Shown: positions 36,548 to 46,479 of the stretch, in pieces
How the letters are laid out: every line of letters begins with the position of its first letter
Numbering within the stretch: position 1 is the first letter of the stretch
Source: Homalodisca vitripennis
Lineage: Eukaryota > Arthropoda > Insecta > Hemiptera > Cicadellidae
Reading direction: 5' to 3'
Length of the DNA: 64,000 nt
Assembly (NCBI RefSeq): GCF_021130785.1
Contig: NC_060215.1
Span: 72,864,001-72,928,000 of the forward strand
The notes under the pieces: model-generated
The model's input: only the letters and a program-made list of their open reading frames with translations
What the model was told of the DNA's origin: nothing
Databases searched by the model: none
Made by a program: the position numbers and the translations under genes

Positions 36548-39299
36548 GAGAAACGTGGTAGTACAAGCAGGCGTGTCCAAACTTCGGCTGTAGTCCCCCT
36601 TCCATTTATCAACTTAGCTCCTTCAAATCCATCAACAATTTATACAGCTCTTCTTCAAGCTGCCAAACAAGGGGCTAGCAATGGTCAAACGATAACAATG
36701 GTGACTTTTGATCAGCCATTGTATGCTAAAGCTCGTGAAATAGTAGCCGCAGCATCTCATGACAGCCCGTTGAAGTCACTCTTCATTAGACTAGGAGGAT
36801 TTCATTTGTTGATGTCCTTTTTGTCAGCGATTGGATTCATCATGGCAGGTAGTGGTTTGGAGGAGCTGTATACTACTGTGTATGCTAAAAACAGTGTTCA
36901 ACAAATGATGAACGGGAAAGCTTACTCTCGGGTCATTCGTGCTCTCTGCCTAGTCGAAGAAGCACTGATGACTGTATTTTTGAAAAATAATGAAACTCTC
37001 ATAAGTGTGAATAAAGATGAGCTTAATAATGTCTATTCCAATTTCAAGCTTGGAAATGCCTCTCCTGAAGAGATTGCACAGTCAACCGTGGTAAAGAGCT
37101 TTGTAGACATTTTAGAAAACCAGCTTAGGCGTTGTAATGGATCTGGACGAACACAAAAACTGTGGATTCAGTTCATAGAAATGGTTGAAATCGTTCGAAT
37201 GTTTATAAGAGCAGAGAGGAGTGGGGACTTTCTCCTTCACCTTCATTGTGTCCATCAAATGCTTCCCATTTTCCATGCATCTGGTCACTTTAACTACGCT
37301 AAATCTGCACACGTTTACCTACAAGACTCGCTGGTACTTCTCAACACATTGCACCAAGAAAACGATTTATTTGTTAATTGTGGTTATTTCACCATCCGAC
37401 GAACTGAAAAGTTTTGGTCTGGAGTATGGAGTGATATGACCATAGAACAGGTTTTGATGAGGTCCTTAAAAAGCATTGGTGGATTGACTGGAGGTAGAGG
37501 AATCACAGCGACAACTATTGCCACTTGGATCAATTCCATGCCGACTTGTTCTCGGGTGTGCGAAGCAATGGAAGAGTTTGCAGGTGTTCGCAGCCTCTAT
37601 TCAGAGCAGCACGTGGAGCTACGAGATGCAAGGCAAAAAAGAAACAGTAAGGACTTGCAAACCTTCATTTCTTGGATTGAAGAACATAATCCGTTCTCTA
37701 AATCACGTGAACTCTCTTCCTTGTCAACAGGGATTATAGGTGATGAAACTGTAAACTGCGATAAAGCATTTGAAATAGGAGCCATATCCATCAAAGCTAT
37801 TGAAAACAAAACATTTAAAGAAATACACATGAAAAGAAAGTTTGCTGTCAAGTCTCTAGCCTCTATAACGAAGTCGGTGAAAATTAACAACGACATGGTA
37901 TGTGTAAATCCTAACACTCTCTTACATCGGATGGTGTGTACAGTAAGGAGTGATGAGAGATTAGAGGAAATTTTTCAGTTTGAACTCTGTGCATATCCTC
38001 CATCACTGTTTGACGAATCTGGCTTGATGAGGAAGGGGAAAAAATCATCAATGGTGACGGTTTTGGTTTCAGATTCAAAATAATCATCAAACATCGATGA
38101 CCCAGTGAAAGTGTCCTATATAATTGACGGAGGCCACCTCCTACATCGTGTTGTCTGGCAACAGCCTGCTACATTTACACAGATTTGCGAGCAATATAGT
38201 GATTACGTATGTACTCATTATGGAAAAGCGACTGTTGTTTTTGATGGTTACGAACGAAGTAACACAAAGGATCAAGAACACCTACGAAGATCACGTTCCA
38301 ACATTGTGGTCAAAGTAGAAGACTCAATCCATGTCAACATAAATCAAAATGAATTTTTAGCTAGTGCTAAAAACAAGATGGGTCTAATAACCCTCCTTTC
38401 ATCGCACTTGCAACAATGTGGTTGCACAGTTCTTCAAGAATCGGGTGATGCTGACCTATTAGTAGTCTTAACAGCTATTGATGAAGCGAAGAAAGATGTT
38501 CAAACGTGTGTTATTGGTGATGACACGGACTTATTAGTACTGCTGACTGTCCACGCACCTTCAGGGAATAAACTGAAAATGGTCGTACCTAAAAAAGGAA
38601 ATCACCAGGAAAAAGTGTACATTATTTCTGACATTCAGCAAGGCATTGGGGATATGAAAGATACTTCTGGTTACATACGCCTTCACAGGATGTGACACTG
38701 TGTCTGCTGACTATAAGAAGGGAAAAATTGCACCTTATAGGAAAGTTCAAGCCAACAACGTTCTTCGTGAAAAACTTCTGGTCTTCAACAACCCCAAAGA
38801 CGACCCCAGTGCAGTGGCTGATGCAGGAAATTACTTCCTACTTGCAATGTTTGGAGCCAAGAACACTGAAGATCTAGATTGTCTCCGCTACCAGTCCTAC
38901 TTGAAAGCGATTGAAAAGCAGCCTATACATGCATTACTGAAGTTGGATGCACTACCCCCCACTTCAGGAGCGTCCAGACAGCATTCATTTAGGACCTACC
39001 ACCAGGTACAACAGTGGCTGAATGAAGATAAGGATCCACTCGAGTGGGGTTGGAAGAAGATTGGCGACCACCTGACACCAATTACAACATCACGTCCTGC
39101 AGCCCCCCAGGAATTACTGTCCCTTATAATGTGTACTTGCAAAGATGAATGCGTTCGTAATTGTGAATGCAGAAGGAGTGGTCTAAACTGCACTAGCATA
39201 TGCAGCAATTGCTCAGGCCAAGCATGTGATAACATGGACAATAATAACATCTTAGACGACGAGCTAGAGGAGGAGGATAATGTGCTGGAGGATGAGTGA
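36548..39299 (+). pseudogene. Helical domain + FEN1-like PIN nuclease + CXC protein, broken
   Basis: One gene of about 915 codons in three parts. Part 1 (36548-38080) is a mostly helical module with VTFDQPLYAKA, RLGGFHLLMSF and IGFIMAGSGLEELY. Its frame is open back to 36548 without ATG, directly after ttgttag, so it is probably the second exon. A lone in-frame TAA (38081-38083) separates it from part 2 in the same frame. Part 2 resembles FEN1/EXO1-type PIN nucleases: IDGGHLLH, VVFDGY with a Lys/Arg-rich helix, GDADLL (38444-38461) and GDDTDLLVLL (from 38516), the acidic residues expected to bind metal. A frameshift at about 38655-38680 precedes FTGCDT. The end (about 39130-39235) is a TSO1-like cysteine-rich segment, CTCKDECVRNCECRR then CTSICSNCSGQAC, followed by an acidic tail. 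I have seen related proteins unnamed in insects. Nuclease activity is inferred from motifs. Confidence 0.75.
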
Positions 39300-39559
39300 A
39301 GTTAATAAAGACATTGAACATTCCAAATTTGAAAGATATTTATGCTTAAGAAGTGAATTTATGTTGCAATGTTCGTAGAAAGTTCAGGGTGGGTTTCTCC
39401 GTACCACAGGTTTATATGACCTAGGCCTGTGGAAGCCTCTTTTCCCTTAAAAAAGAGTGCCCCTTGATAAGGTGGTAAGGTTGTCGTTCCTTCAAGGGCT
39501 TATCACTAACATACCACCGGCCACTGAAATAGCAACATTCTTTTATGAAGCTTATTTTT

Positions 39560-39904
39560 TTTTTTAAATTATCAAAATTACGAAAAAGTTAACATTTACA
39601 CCGTCTGTAACTCTTGAACCGTACAATTTAGAGTGATTATGAAAAGGACCATTCTTATTTAAAATTTAACGTAGAACATTTTTGTATATAACAATGTTTA
39701 GGATAAACTGCTTAGTTTTTGAAATATTTACGAAAAACTAAAAAAACTAGTGATTTTTCAAATTCCCCCTCCCCTCACCCCCAAACCCGACGCTCAAAAT
39801 GGTGTAACTTTTTACCATAGAATAAGGGGACTATGTAGAGCAATTTGGTGTTGGAGGAAAACTTTTACTTTGGATGTTGAGGTTTAGGTCTAATTACACC
39901 GTAC
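39560..39904 (-). repeat. Right inverted-repeat arm of the PIN/CXC element
   Basis: The reverse complement aligns with 36070-36425. Possible weaker pairing continues outward for another 60 bp (a GTTGCCTAGGAAAC palindrome at 39947-39960 against GTTACTTGGTAAC on the left), so the true end could lie further out. Confidence 0.85.
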
Positions 39905-39907
39905 TAA

Positions 39908-40330
39908 GTATAGCGCAGTAGAAATTTAGTAACAGGGTGGAGTTATGTTGCCTAGGAAACGGCTTTAAGCTGATTGGCTGTGGCAAGCCGAGCCCCCGAC
40001 AACACTGCTTTGACCTACCCGATGTCAGGTTTGTTCTACTTTTGATTCATATTTAATATTTTAATTAATAGTTCAGAAGTACTATAAAATAACGATTTTA
40101 GGACCTATTATTTAAAAAATTTCCCAGGAGAGATTCCCCGGATCCCCCTACTAACTTAGAGGGTTTTAATACCTTCTACCCCCCGGTGATCCAGACCCCT
40201 CCCCCCCAGAGAAGATTTCTGGGTTGGTTACTACATATGAATGCCTCAATACTCAGGCATTTACTCGAAAGGCTTGTGTTTTGTGTAAAGGATAAACAAG
40301 AGTACTATTGTGTCTGGTGGAATAATTATA
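39908..40330. other. GC-richer spacer between two transposons
   Basis: No gene. It includes a GTTGCCTAGGAAAC palindrome (39947-39960) similar to RFX X-box sites, and a C-rich tract near 40145-40210. It may include the outer end of the preceding element. Confidence 0.4.
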
Positions 40331-40332
40331 TA

Positions 40333-40815
40333 CAGGGTGATTCATGAAGTTCTCCCCCCACTTCTACAGCACATTGTACTAGTAAAAATAATGAAAAAAA
40401 TGTTATATAAACATAGGTCCGAAAACGCTTCGTTAGCGAGTTACAGCTAGCGAAAGATTTCGCCTGAATTCCTGGGTAAAGAGTAAAATAAAGCCATACT
40501 GAACTTTTGGAAAGGTTAATTAAGTAAGAAATATCGTGGATTCTTATGTATTTTTACCTGATAAAGCTAATAAAATAGGTTTCAGAACTGTACCTGTAGT
40601 AGTTTTTGAGAGATTCAGGGTTAAATGCAAAACATTGGGACACGAAACAATGTTTTTTTAAGTTTGATGTACAATAACTTTGTTAAATTGGTAATAAATA
40701 CATAAAATCAACAAACATTAATTGTAGAGAATTTAATTCTGAGAAAATTGATATAATCAAAGTCTAAAATAAAACAGAAATAAGTACCAAAAAATTGATT
40801 TTATTCAGTAATAAT
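40333..40815 (+). repeat. Left long inverted-repeat arm
   Basis: Almost identical in reverse to 42340-42833. The tip is CAGGGTGATTCATGAAG. Includes GAAAACGCTTCGTTAGCGAG, itself containing a short palindrome (GCTTCGTTAGCGA). Confidence 0.9.
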
Positions 40816-40869
40816 ACACTACTAGTTTTAAGCAAAATTAATCAGGTTGGGCCAACCGTACGCACCTTT

Positions 40870-41895
40870 TTATAATAGATGTTCGAAAATGAGGCCATCA
40901 TTATCAATACATTTGGCAGCACGTTTGTGTATTGCTTTTGTTCTTAATTTTTCAAGACTTACGGGCAATTAATTCATCACGAGAATTCACTTTTGTCTTG
41001 TATACATGTCTTTCATTCATCCCCAGATGCAATAATCCAATGAAGATACATATGGTGATCTTGGTGGCCAAGGGTGAGGCCCTCCACGACCAATCCAGTG
41101 TCCAGGAAATTGATGATTTAAGTAAGCAGAAACGGCACGTGAAAAGTGGGGAGGTGCTACCGTCATGCTGGAAGTACAAATTTTGTCTGAGATGTAAAGG
41201 AACATTCTCTAACAGCTGCGGCAACTCTTCTTGAAGGAAATGCAAATAGAAACTCAGCATTTAGGCGTCCAGGTAATATGAAAGGTCCAATCAGCCGATT
41301 GTGCAAAAGGCCACACCAGACATTGACGCTAAATCGGTGTTGAAAAGTTCTGTTCCACTACCTCATGTGGGATTTTCTTCTGCCCATGAGTGTTCATTAT
41401 CCAAGTTATTGACACCCATCCCGAGTGAATTGTGTCTCATCCGTAAACAAAATACGCTTGTAGAGTTGATTATTTAATATTCAAAAAGTTGCAAAACTCC
41501 AAGCGAAGCGGACCATCCCCTAGCTGTAGATGTTGAACCTTTTGTTTATGAAACATAAAATTTGTTTCGATTAAGTGACCTCCACACCGTTGACTGCGAA
41601 ACTCCTATCCGCCTAGAAATACGTCGTGTACTTACACCTGGACTGCGATGAACAGCATAAATAACAATATCATCATCAAGTTGGACAGCTCGTTCATAAT
41701 TGGTTCTAGTACTTGGTAGTGATCCTGTTTCCCGAAGAGTACGAAAAGTTCCTGAAATTGTTTTGGTATCTGGAATCCTCCTATTAGGGTAACGTAGTTC
41801 ATATTCTTCTACAGCAGCTCTAGCATTACCATTTACAGTAACCCAAAATAAAAAACCATATCAGCGTATTCCTCTGATATAAATAAGTAAGGCAT
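40870..41895 (-). pseudogene. Tc1-like transposase with DUF4817-type N-terminus, broken
   Basis: The minus-strand ATG at 41893-41895 begins MPYLFISEEYADMVF, the start of the helix-turn-helix region (DUF4817 type) found in many insect Tc1-like transposases. Further on come NARAAVEEYELRYPNRRIPD, then RTLRETGS and SPGVSTRRISRRIGVS. Near the C-terminus, FLQEELPQLLENVP, FQHDGST and FPGHWIGRGGPHPWPPRSP mark the catalytic DDE core; the second Asp is in QHDG, and the third is expected within the LDYCIWG region. At least four frameshifts or stops lie between the pieces. The gene ends at the TAA at 40870-40872. The plus-strand open frame at 40932-41234 is its antisense shadow. Confidence 0.85.
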
Positions 41896-42339
41896 TTTTT
41901 CGCTGAATAAACAATCGAATTATAACTCACAGAAAAATTGCATTTAATAACACGATTCACAGAACCCGATCTCCTGCTGTAGCTTGCAAAAACACCACTA
42001 ATACACAGTTCTATAACGTAACAGTACAGAATACCATTGTTGATCAGCTGTTAATTCGTGCGTTACCAACTTAGAAATTAATAAAACAAAAAACTGCATT
42101 TTCGATGATTAGTAAACAATAACGGGAAAATGTTTGCTTCATTTATTTTCGAACATTTGATGTAAATTTTTATTTAAAAAAAAATACAACGTAATAAAAA
42201 CATGATATTTTTATTTACAAACAAATTTATTTAACAGTTAATCTTGTTTTCTCAATTTATCTCATCATTAAGGAACAAACATTTTGTTTTTGTTTTATTT
42301 TAACTAAATGCCGTACGGTATTTCTTTACAGCTAGTAAT

Positions 42340-42833
42340 GTATTATACTGAATAAAATCGATTTTTGGTACTTATTTCTGTTTTATTTTAGACTTTGATT
42401 ATATCAATTTTCTCAGAATTAAATTCTCTACAATTAATGTTTTGTTGATTTTATGTATTTATTACCAATTTAACAAAGTTATTGTACATCAAACTTAAAA
42501 AAAACATTGTTTCGTGCCCCAATGTTTTGCATTTAACAATGAATCCCTCAAACACTACTACAGGTACAGTTCTAAAACCTATTTTATTAGCTTTAGCTTT
42601 ATCAGGTAAAAATACATAAGAATCCACGATATTTCTTACTTAATTAACCTTTCCAAAAGTTTCAGTATGGCTTTATTTTACTCTTTACCCAGGAATTCAG
42701 GCGAAATCTTTCGCTAAGCTGTAACTCGCTAACGAAGCGTTTTCGGACCTATGTTTATATAACATTTTTTTCATTATTTTTTACTAGTACAATGTGCTGT
42801 AGAAGTGGGGGGAGAACTTCATGAATCACCCTG
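42340..42833 (-). repeat. Right long inverted-repeat arm
   Basis: Reverse complement of 40333-40815 with a few substitutions and short indels, ending CACCCTG next to the TA target duplication. Confidence 0.9.
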
Positions 42834-43014
42834 TATATTGGAGAATGAATTGAAATTTGCTTTGTTTTCTGGATCATAACCAGAGTTTGGTATATTTAAA
42901 TTTGATGGAAGAGTAAGCAGTTATGTCTTTAAAACTGAACTTACAAGATGCATCATACTAATATGGTTTTTTTTTATGGACAACCTTTTTTTGAATTATG
43001 AAAAGTTTGTTTAC

Positions 43015-43175
43015 TTCAACTGATCACTCCAGAATTCGATGCCATATGTAAGGTAGAAATATACATATGCATAGTAAACTGTTAGCAGTTTTTGTATATC
43101 TACTTTTGAAAACAGAAAAGAAATCAGATAACATGCCTTACTAAGTTTTTCCATAATGTATGAACATGCTGTCTT
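43015..43175 (-). pseudogene. LINE D remnant: C-terminal part of reverse transcriptase
   Basis: Read on the minus strand it gives EKLSKACYLISFLFSK and then YYAYVYFYLTYGIEFW, matching the thumb-region pattern (KKLS...YVLRR...AYFA..ESHLRYG) seen in the better-preserved LINEs A and B of this window. The catalytic YADD region is not present nearby. The piece is separated from the endonuclease part of LINE D (44700-45640) by the transposon fragment at 43199-44690, in the order expected if that transposon inserted into D and part of D was then lost. Confidence 0.6.
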
Positions 43176-43198
43176 CAAGTAGTGTTTAGATTTCTACA

Positions 43199-44690
43199 GG
43201 GTGAATAAAAATTCAGGACCCCTCCCCCACCTCTATTTTGTTCTAGAGTTTATGTAAGGAGATATTCTTTGGGTAGTTGTGCAATGTGGAAAGGAAGTTT
43301 TATTAGGCGAGTTTGATCATTTTTTTGTCCCTCAAAAATGCAGGATTTTGGGGACAACTCAGACATTTTAAATGTAAACCCCTCGCAAGTGACACCTCAT
43401 TTTGAAGAGCATAAAAAACTTAAAGAATGGTAAAAACCAGGAATCACTATCTCTTTCACATACAAAATAATAATGTGTAAAGATCTTAATCAAATATTTC
43501 TCTTTACACTTACATTTTTTTTGTAAAGTTACTATTTGCATGGAAACCGTTTTATTGCTCGTTTGTGTTCTGAATCAATTAGGAATGCATTGAACGAAGG
43601 ATCCAATGAGGATTAGAAAGTACACTGATAAGAAGTTTATTAGCAAAGAGAGACTGGACTTTCCCAGTTCAAACTACTGTTTAGTACAAACAAGTCCGTT
43701 CTTTGTTTTAATCTTGTCAGAACACCTCATAATTTTAGAGTGGTTATTATCCAGCGGGTCATTTTTATCCAGTGGGTTATTTTTATCCAATTGTATTATT
43801 ATTGTGTGGTTACTATTTCATGAAGTGTTTTGAGATATATAAAATAAATATTATTTATTTTATATAAGTGTTTTGATAAGTGTATTGACGAGTAATGTAA
43901 TGATACCCCGTAGTCACGAAATTATAGTTATTTACGGGGCTTCAAATGAAAATTATCATGAGGCAGAAAGGCGGTTTCATGTTGCACATCCTGATAGACA
44001 TGTGACAAGAAAATACTAAGAACTTTAGTAAATAAATTTCAAGTGTCTGGATCCATTTCAGATGCTTCATGCTCTGGTCAGCCTCCTTTAAGCGAAGACA
44101 AACAGTTTGAAATTGTAGCACAATTTATTGAAAATCTGTAGCAGTCCAGATCCGTTGCAAATCTTGTGACGTTTCCCAAGGGTCTGTGGTACGCTTACTA
44201 AAAACACTTTTACCCTTATAAAATTCAATGAGTTAAATAAAGACGATTCAGACCGTCATCTACAATTTTGTGGGGAAATGGAAGCAATAATTTCTGCTCA
44301 TCCATTGTTTGTTTGTAATATTGTGTTCAGTGATGAATGCAGTTTTTTAATCAATGGGGCTGTAAACAAACTCAACTGCAGGTACCGGGACAGAAAATCA
44401 TGTTTTCCATGAATCTTGCTCAACTACGTGGTCAGTGGATTGGTAGGCATGGTCTAATAGAATGACCTGCACGGTTTCCAGACTTTATACCCATGGACTT
44501 TTTTCTATGGGATCACATTAAATCCATAAACAACAGTAGAAAATGTTGAAGATTTAAGAAACTGTTTTTTTGAAGCCTGCATCCAAATACCACTTCAGAC
44601 TATTTAAAACGTGAGATAGGAGCTCACCCTATGCTTGTCTCACTGCCAAATATTATGAAGACTTCAGTTTCAACATTTGATTTGACCTGG
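43199..44690 (+). mobile_element. Truncated Tc1-like transposon
   Basis: The left end begins ACAGGGTGAATAAAAATTC, similar in form to the CAGGGTGATTC end of the preceding element. A transposase remnant follows from 43900. I found no matching right inverted repeat before LINE D resumes at about 44700, so the right end is missing or mutated. The end coordinate is an estimate. Confidence 0.6.
43900..44690 (+). pseudogene. Tc1-like (DUF4817-type) transposase remnant
   Basis: The ATG at 43900 gives MIPRSHEIIVIYGASNENYH, then EAERRFHVAHPDRHVTRKY before a stop, the N-terminal helix-turn-helix region of DUF4817-type transposases. Another frame continues with VNKFQVSGSISDASCSGQP. The catalytic half is partly deleted: the first catalytic block is visible as IVFSDECSFLINGAVN (about 44321-44370), but the HDGAPPH block is absent. 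The last block is recognisable only as a degraded RFPDFIPMDFFLWDH-like text across frames near 44475-44515. It is dead. Confidence 0.7.
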
Positions 44691-44699
44691 CAACGTAGT

Positions 44700-45640
44700 G
44701 AGTTATTAAAAATATTGTTCTGGTAACTCTGGCTATTATTTTAGTAAACTCAGCTCCCTCTTTCTGTTTAAAGACACTTTCAGCCCATTAGTGAGCCATG
44801 GTTTTTTTCTTTTGGTGTTTTTTTGTTTTCAAGATAACTTTTGGAAAATATTCTTCAAACAAAAGAATTACTGTGTCCAAAAAGTTTTGAAAATTTGTAT
44901 TGACATCTGAATCAGGAAAAATTATTTCATGCCAAACTATTTTGGAAAGGCTTTGTTTGAATTGAATTGTGTTATTCCTACTAAAACGCCTAGCTAGAAC
45001 AGGCATTGCCTTGTCCTGAACTTCAGAGTTTATAGAAAGTCGAGTGATCTGAGCATTATGATCTGAAAGACCAAGTTCAATTACTTGGGCTGTGGTTTCC
45101 CGGTCATTTGTTATTATGTAATCAATAGCGGTTTCTGATTCAGGACTGATTCTGGTAGCTGCTTCAATATGAGAAAACAGACCATAAGACTCAAACAAAT
45201 AAAATAGTTCCTTTTTTTCTGTGGTGTCTGAAATAGAATTTATGTTTAGATCCCTACAGATGACGATATCTTTTATTTTAGTTTCATTTGTTATTTTGGT
45301 AAGTAGAGTGTCAAAAAGATCAAAAAACTCAGCCGCTAGGACAGATGGTGAACGGTATACACAGACAACCAAGAGAGGCAGCCGCGCGCCGTTTCCGCTC
45401 AGCTCGACTGTTGCGCACTCAAATACTTGTTCGACCGATAACGCTTCCAAATCAGCTCTGTTTCTAATTACATATTGAGAGGTTAGGGGACTTCGTACAG
45501 CAATGAGCACCCCTCCCCTGATACTTTGTGTACGCCCAAAAAAGGAAATCGTATCAAACCCAACTAATTTTTTCATTACATTTCTGCTTCCCGATAGAAG
45601 CCAATGTTCAGAAATGCAAACAAAATCTATGCAAAAGGTT
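44700..45640 (-). pseudogene. LINE D: AP-type endonuclease domain of ORF2, truncated
   Basis: The minus-strand frame 44788-45576 (262 codons) is an apurinic endonuclease-like domain of a non-LTR retrotransposon, which nicks the target DNA. Upstream text FVCISEHWLL extends it to about 45635. Visible motifs are RGGVLIAVRS, VCVYRSPS, IVICRDLNIN (normally GDxNI; the Gly is Arg here), AATRISPESETAIDYIITN and GLSDHNAQ with the catalytic SDH. Past a stop at 44788 the text continues as the linker (PWLTNGLKVSLNRKRELSLL) to about 44735. The reverse transcriptase is lost apart from the piece at 43015-43175. The GLSDH-A/G-Q pattern matches LINEs A and B, so D belongs to a related lineage. Confidence 0.85.
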
Positions 45641-45745
45641 TTTGTTTTATTCCAATCCTTGCTTCAGAGGGCAGAATATTAAACAGCTTCATCCCACAGT
45701 ACATAAGATCGTTCCGGACGAATCTAGATTTGTGTGCCAGAATTG
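45640..45745 (-). pseudogene. LINE ORF2 C-terminal tail fragment
   Basis: The minus strand reads HKSRFVRNDLMYCGMKLF then NILPSEARIG. This is the C-terminal signature of the same LINE class (compare NTRRATDF...YTGCKMYNALP in LINE B and YAGPKLFNILP in LINE A). It lies directly before the 5' part of LINE D in the same orientation, so two LINE fragments are joined tail to head. Confidence 0.6.
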
Positions 45746-45769
45746 TTATGGTTTAACAATCTTTTAACC

Positions 45770-46370
45770 TTTACCATTACGGAACAGGATCAGGCTCATA
45801 GAGGTGATACATTTTCTGAGCAAATAAAACAGTATTTAAGATATAAATGGAAGGGAATGTAAGAGTTTCTGTCCAAAAACAGTGGTTTGCGACAAAATCA
45901 ACTAGGCTTTCAATTTAACAAAACCCCTTAATAGTATTTTGTGCTTTAATTTAAAATAGTTCCAAGACGCCATCTTAGTATCCCCTTACAATAAAAGTGT
46001 GTATGAACAACACATGCAACATATAATTAAACCTGGTACTTTAGATGCAGGTGACAGGGCATACTCAAAAAGTTTTCTGGAAAAATGTTTATTAAACATA
46101 CTGGCAATTCTTCAGAGTGTCGTACCATTTTGAATAGATAAATTCATTTCCTCTTTTGATTATCTGATTTTTTTTAAATTGGAATAGACTGCTATTTTGT
46201 GCAAGATAAGATATGCTCAGACTTCGTTTTCTTTACCTCTATTTTATAGGTAGAATGAACTCTCTCAAATTCCCTACGAAGGGGATCAACAGCAAGATAA
46301 TAGAGTTTCTTTTGTCTCAGAATAAAGAAACTCCAGTCTATCTATTAGGTGGTTTTTACTTTAAAATATA
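45770..46370. other. Spacer with no identified feature
   Basis: AT-rich sequence between the two LINE clusters. No open frame with motif and no repeat recognised. Confidence 0.5.
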
Positions 46371-46479
46371 ATTAGTGCTTTTGTGTTTTCCTTTTATGTT
46401 TTCCAACAGTTGGCAGTTGAGCATTGCGGACGTGTATACCAGTTACTCCGTCTTATCTATTGTACCTCACTATATTGCA

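Larger units (their letters stand above)
36070..39904 (+). mobile_element. Long-arm element encoding a helical / PIN-nuclease / CXC protein
   Basis: About 3.8 kb bounded by diverged inverted arms of about 350 bp (36070-36425 and 39560-39904). The arms share TTAGTACGGTGT at the tips, CATCCAAAGTAAAAGTTTT, AAAAAGTTACACCATTTT, GAGCGTCGGGTTT and GCAGACGGTGTAAA-like blocks. If the ends are placed at GTACGGTGT, TA flanks both sides (36068-36069 and 39905-39906), which would be a 2-bp target duplication; the exact ends remain uncertain. One long gene fills the interior. It encodes no RNase-H-type DDE transposase that I can recognise. The arms plus a single gene look like a DNA transposon; calling it mobile is my inference from this architecture and from having seen related proteins repeatedly in insect genomes. 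Confidence 0.7.
40333..42833 (-). mobile_element. Tc1-like transposon with about 490-bp inverted repeats
   Basis: 2501 bp flanked by TA (40331-40332 and 42834-42835). Both ends read CAGGGTGATTCATGAAG inward. The inverted arms stay highly similar for about 490 bp (40333-40815 and 42340-42833), far longer than the 20-50 bp common in Tc1/mariner elements. Only a few substitutions and indels separate them, so the element is fairly young or the arms have been homogenised. The interior holds one broken transposase on the minus strand. Confidence 0.92.

Noticed and set aside
37112..37917. Short frames inside the PIN/CXC gene on both strands
   Set aside because: Shadows of the long plus-strand frame, which has consistent family-like motifs.
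40932..41234. Plus-strand frame of 100 codons
   Set aside because: Antisense to the transposase remnant; the minus strand carries FQHDG and WIGRGGPHPWPPRSP.
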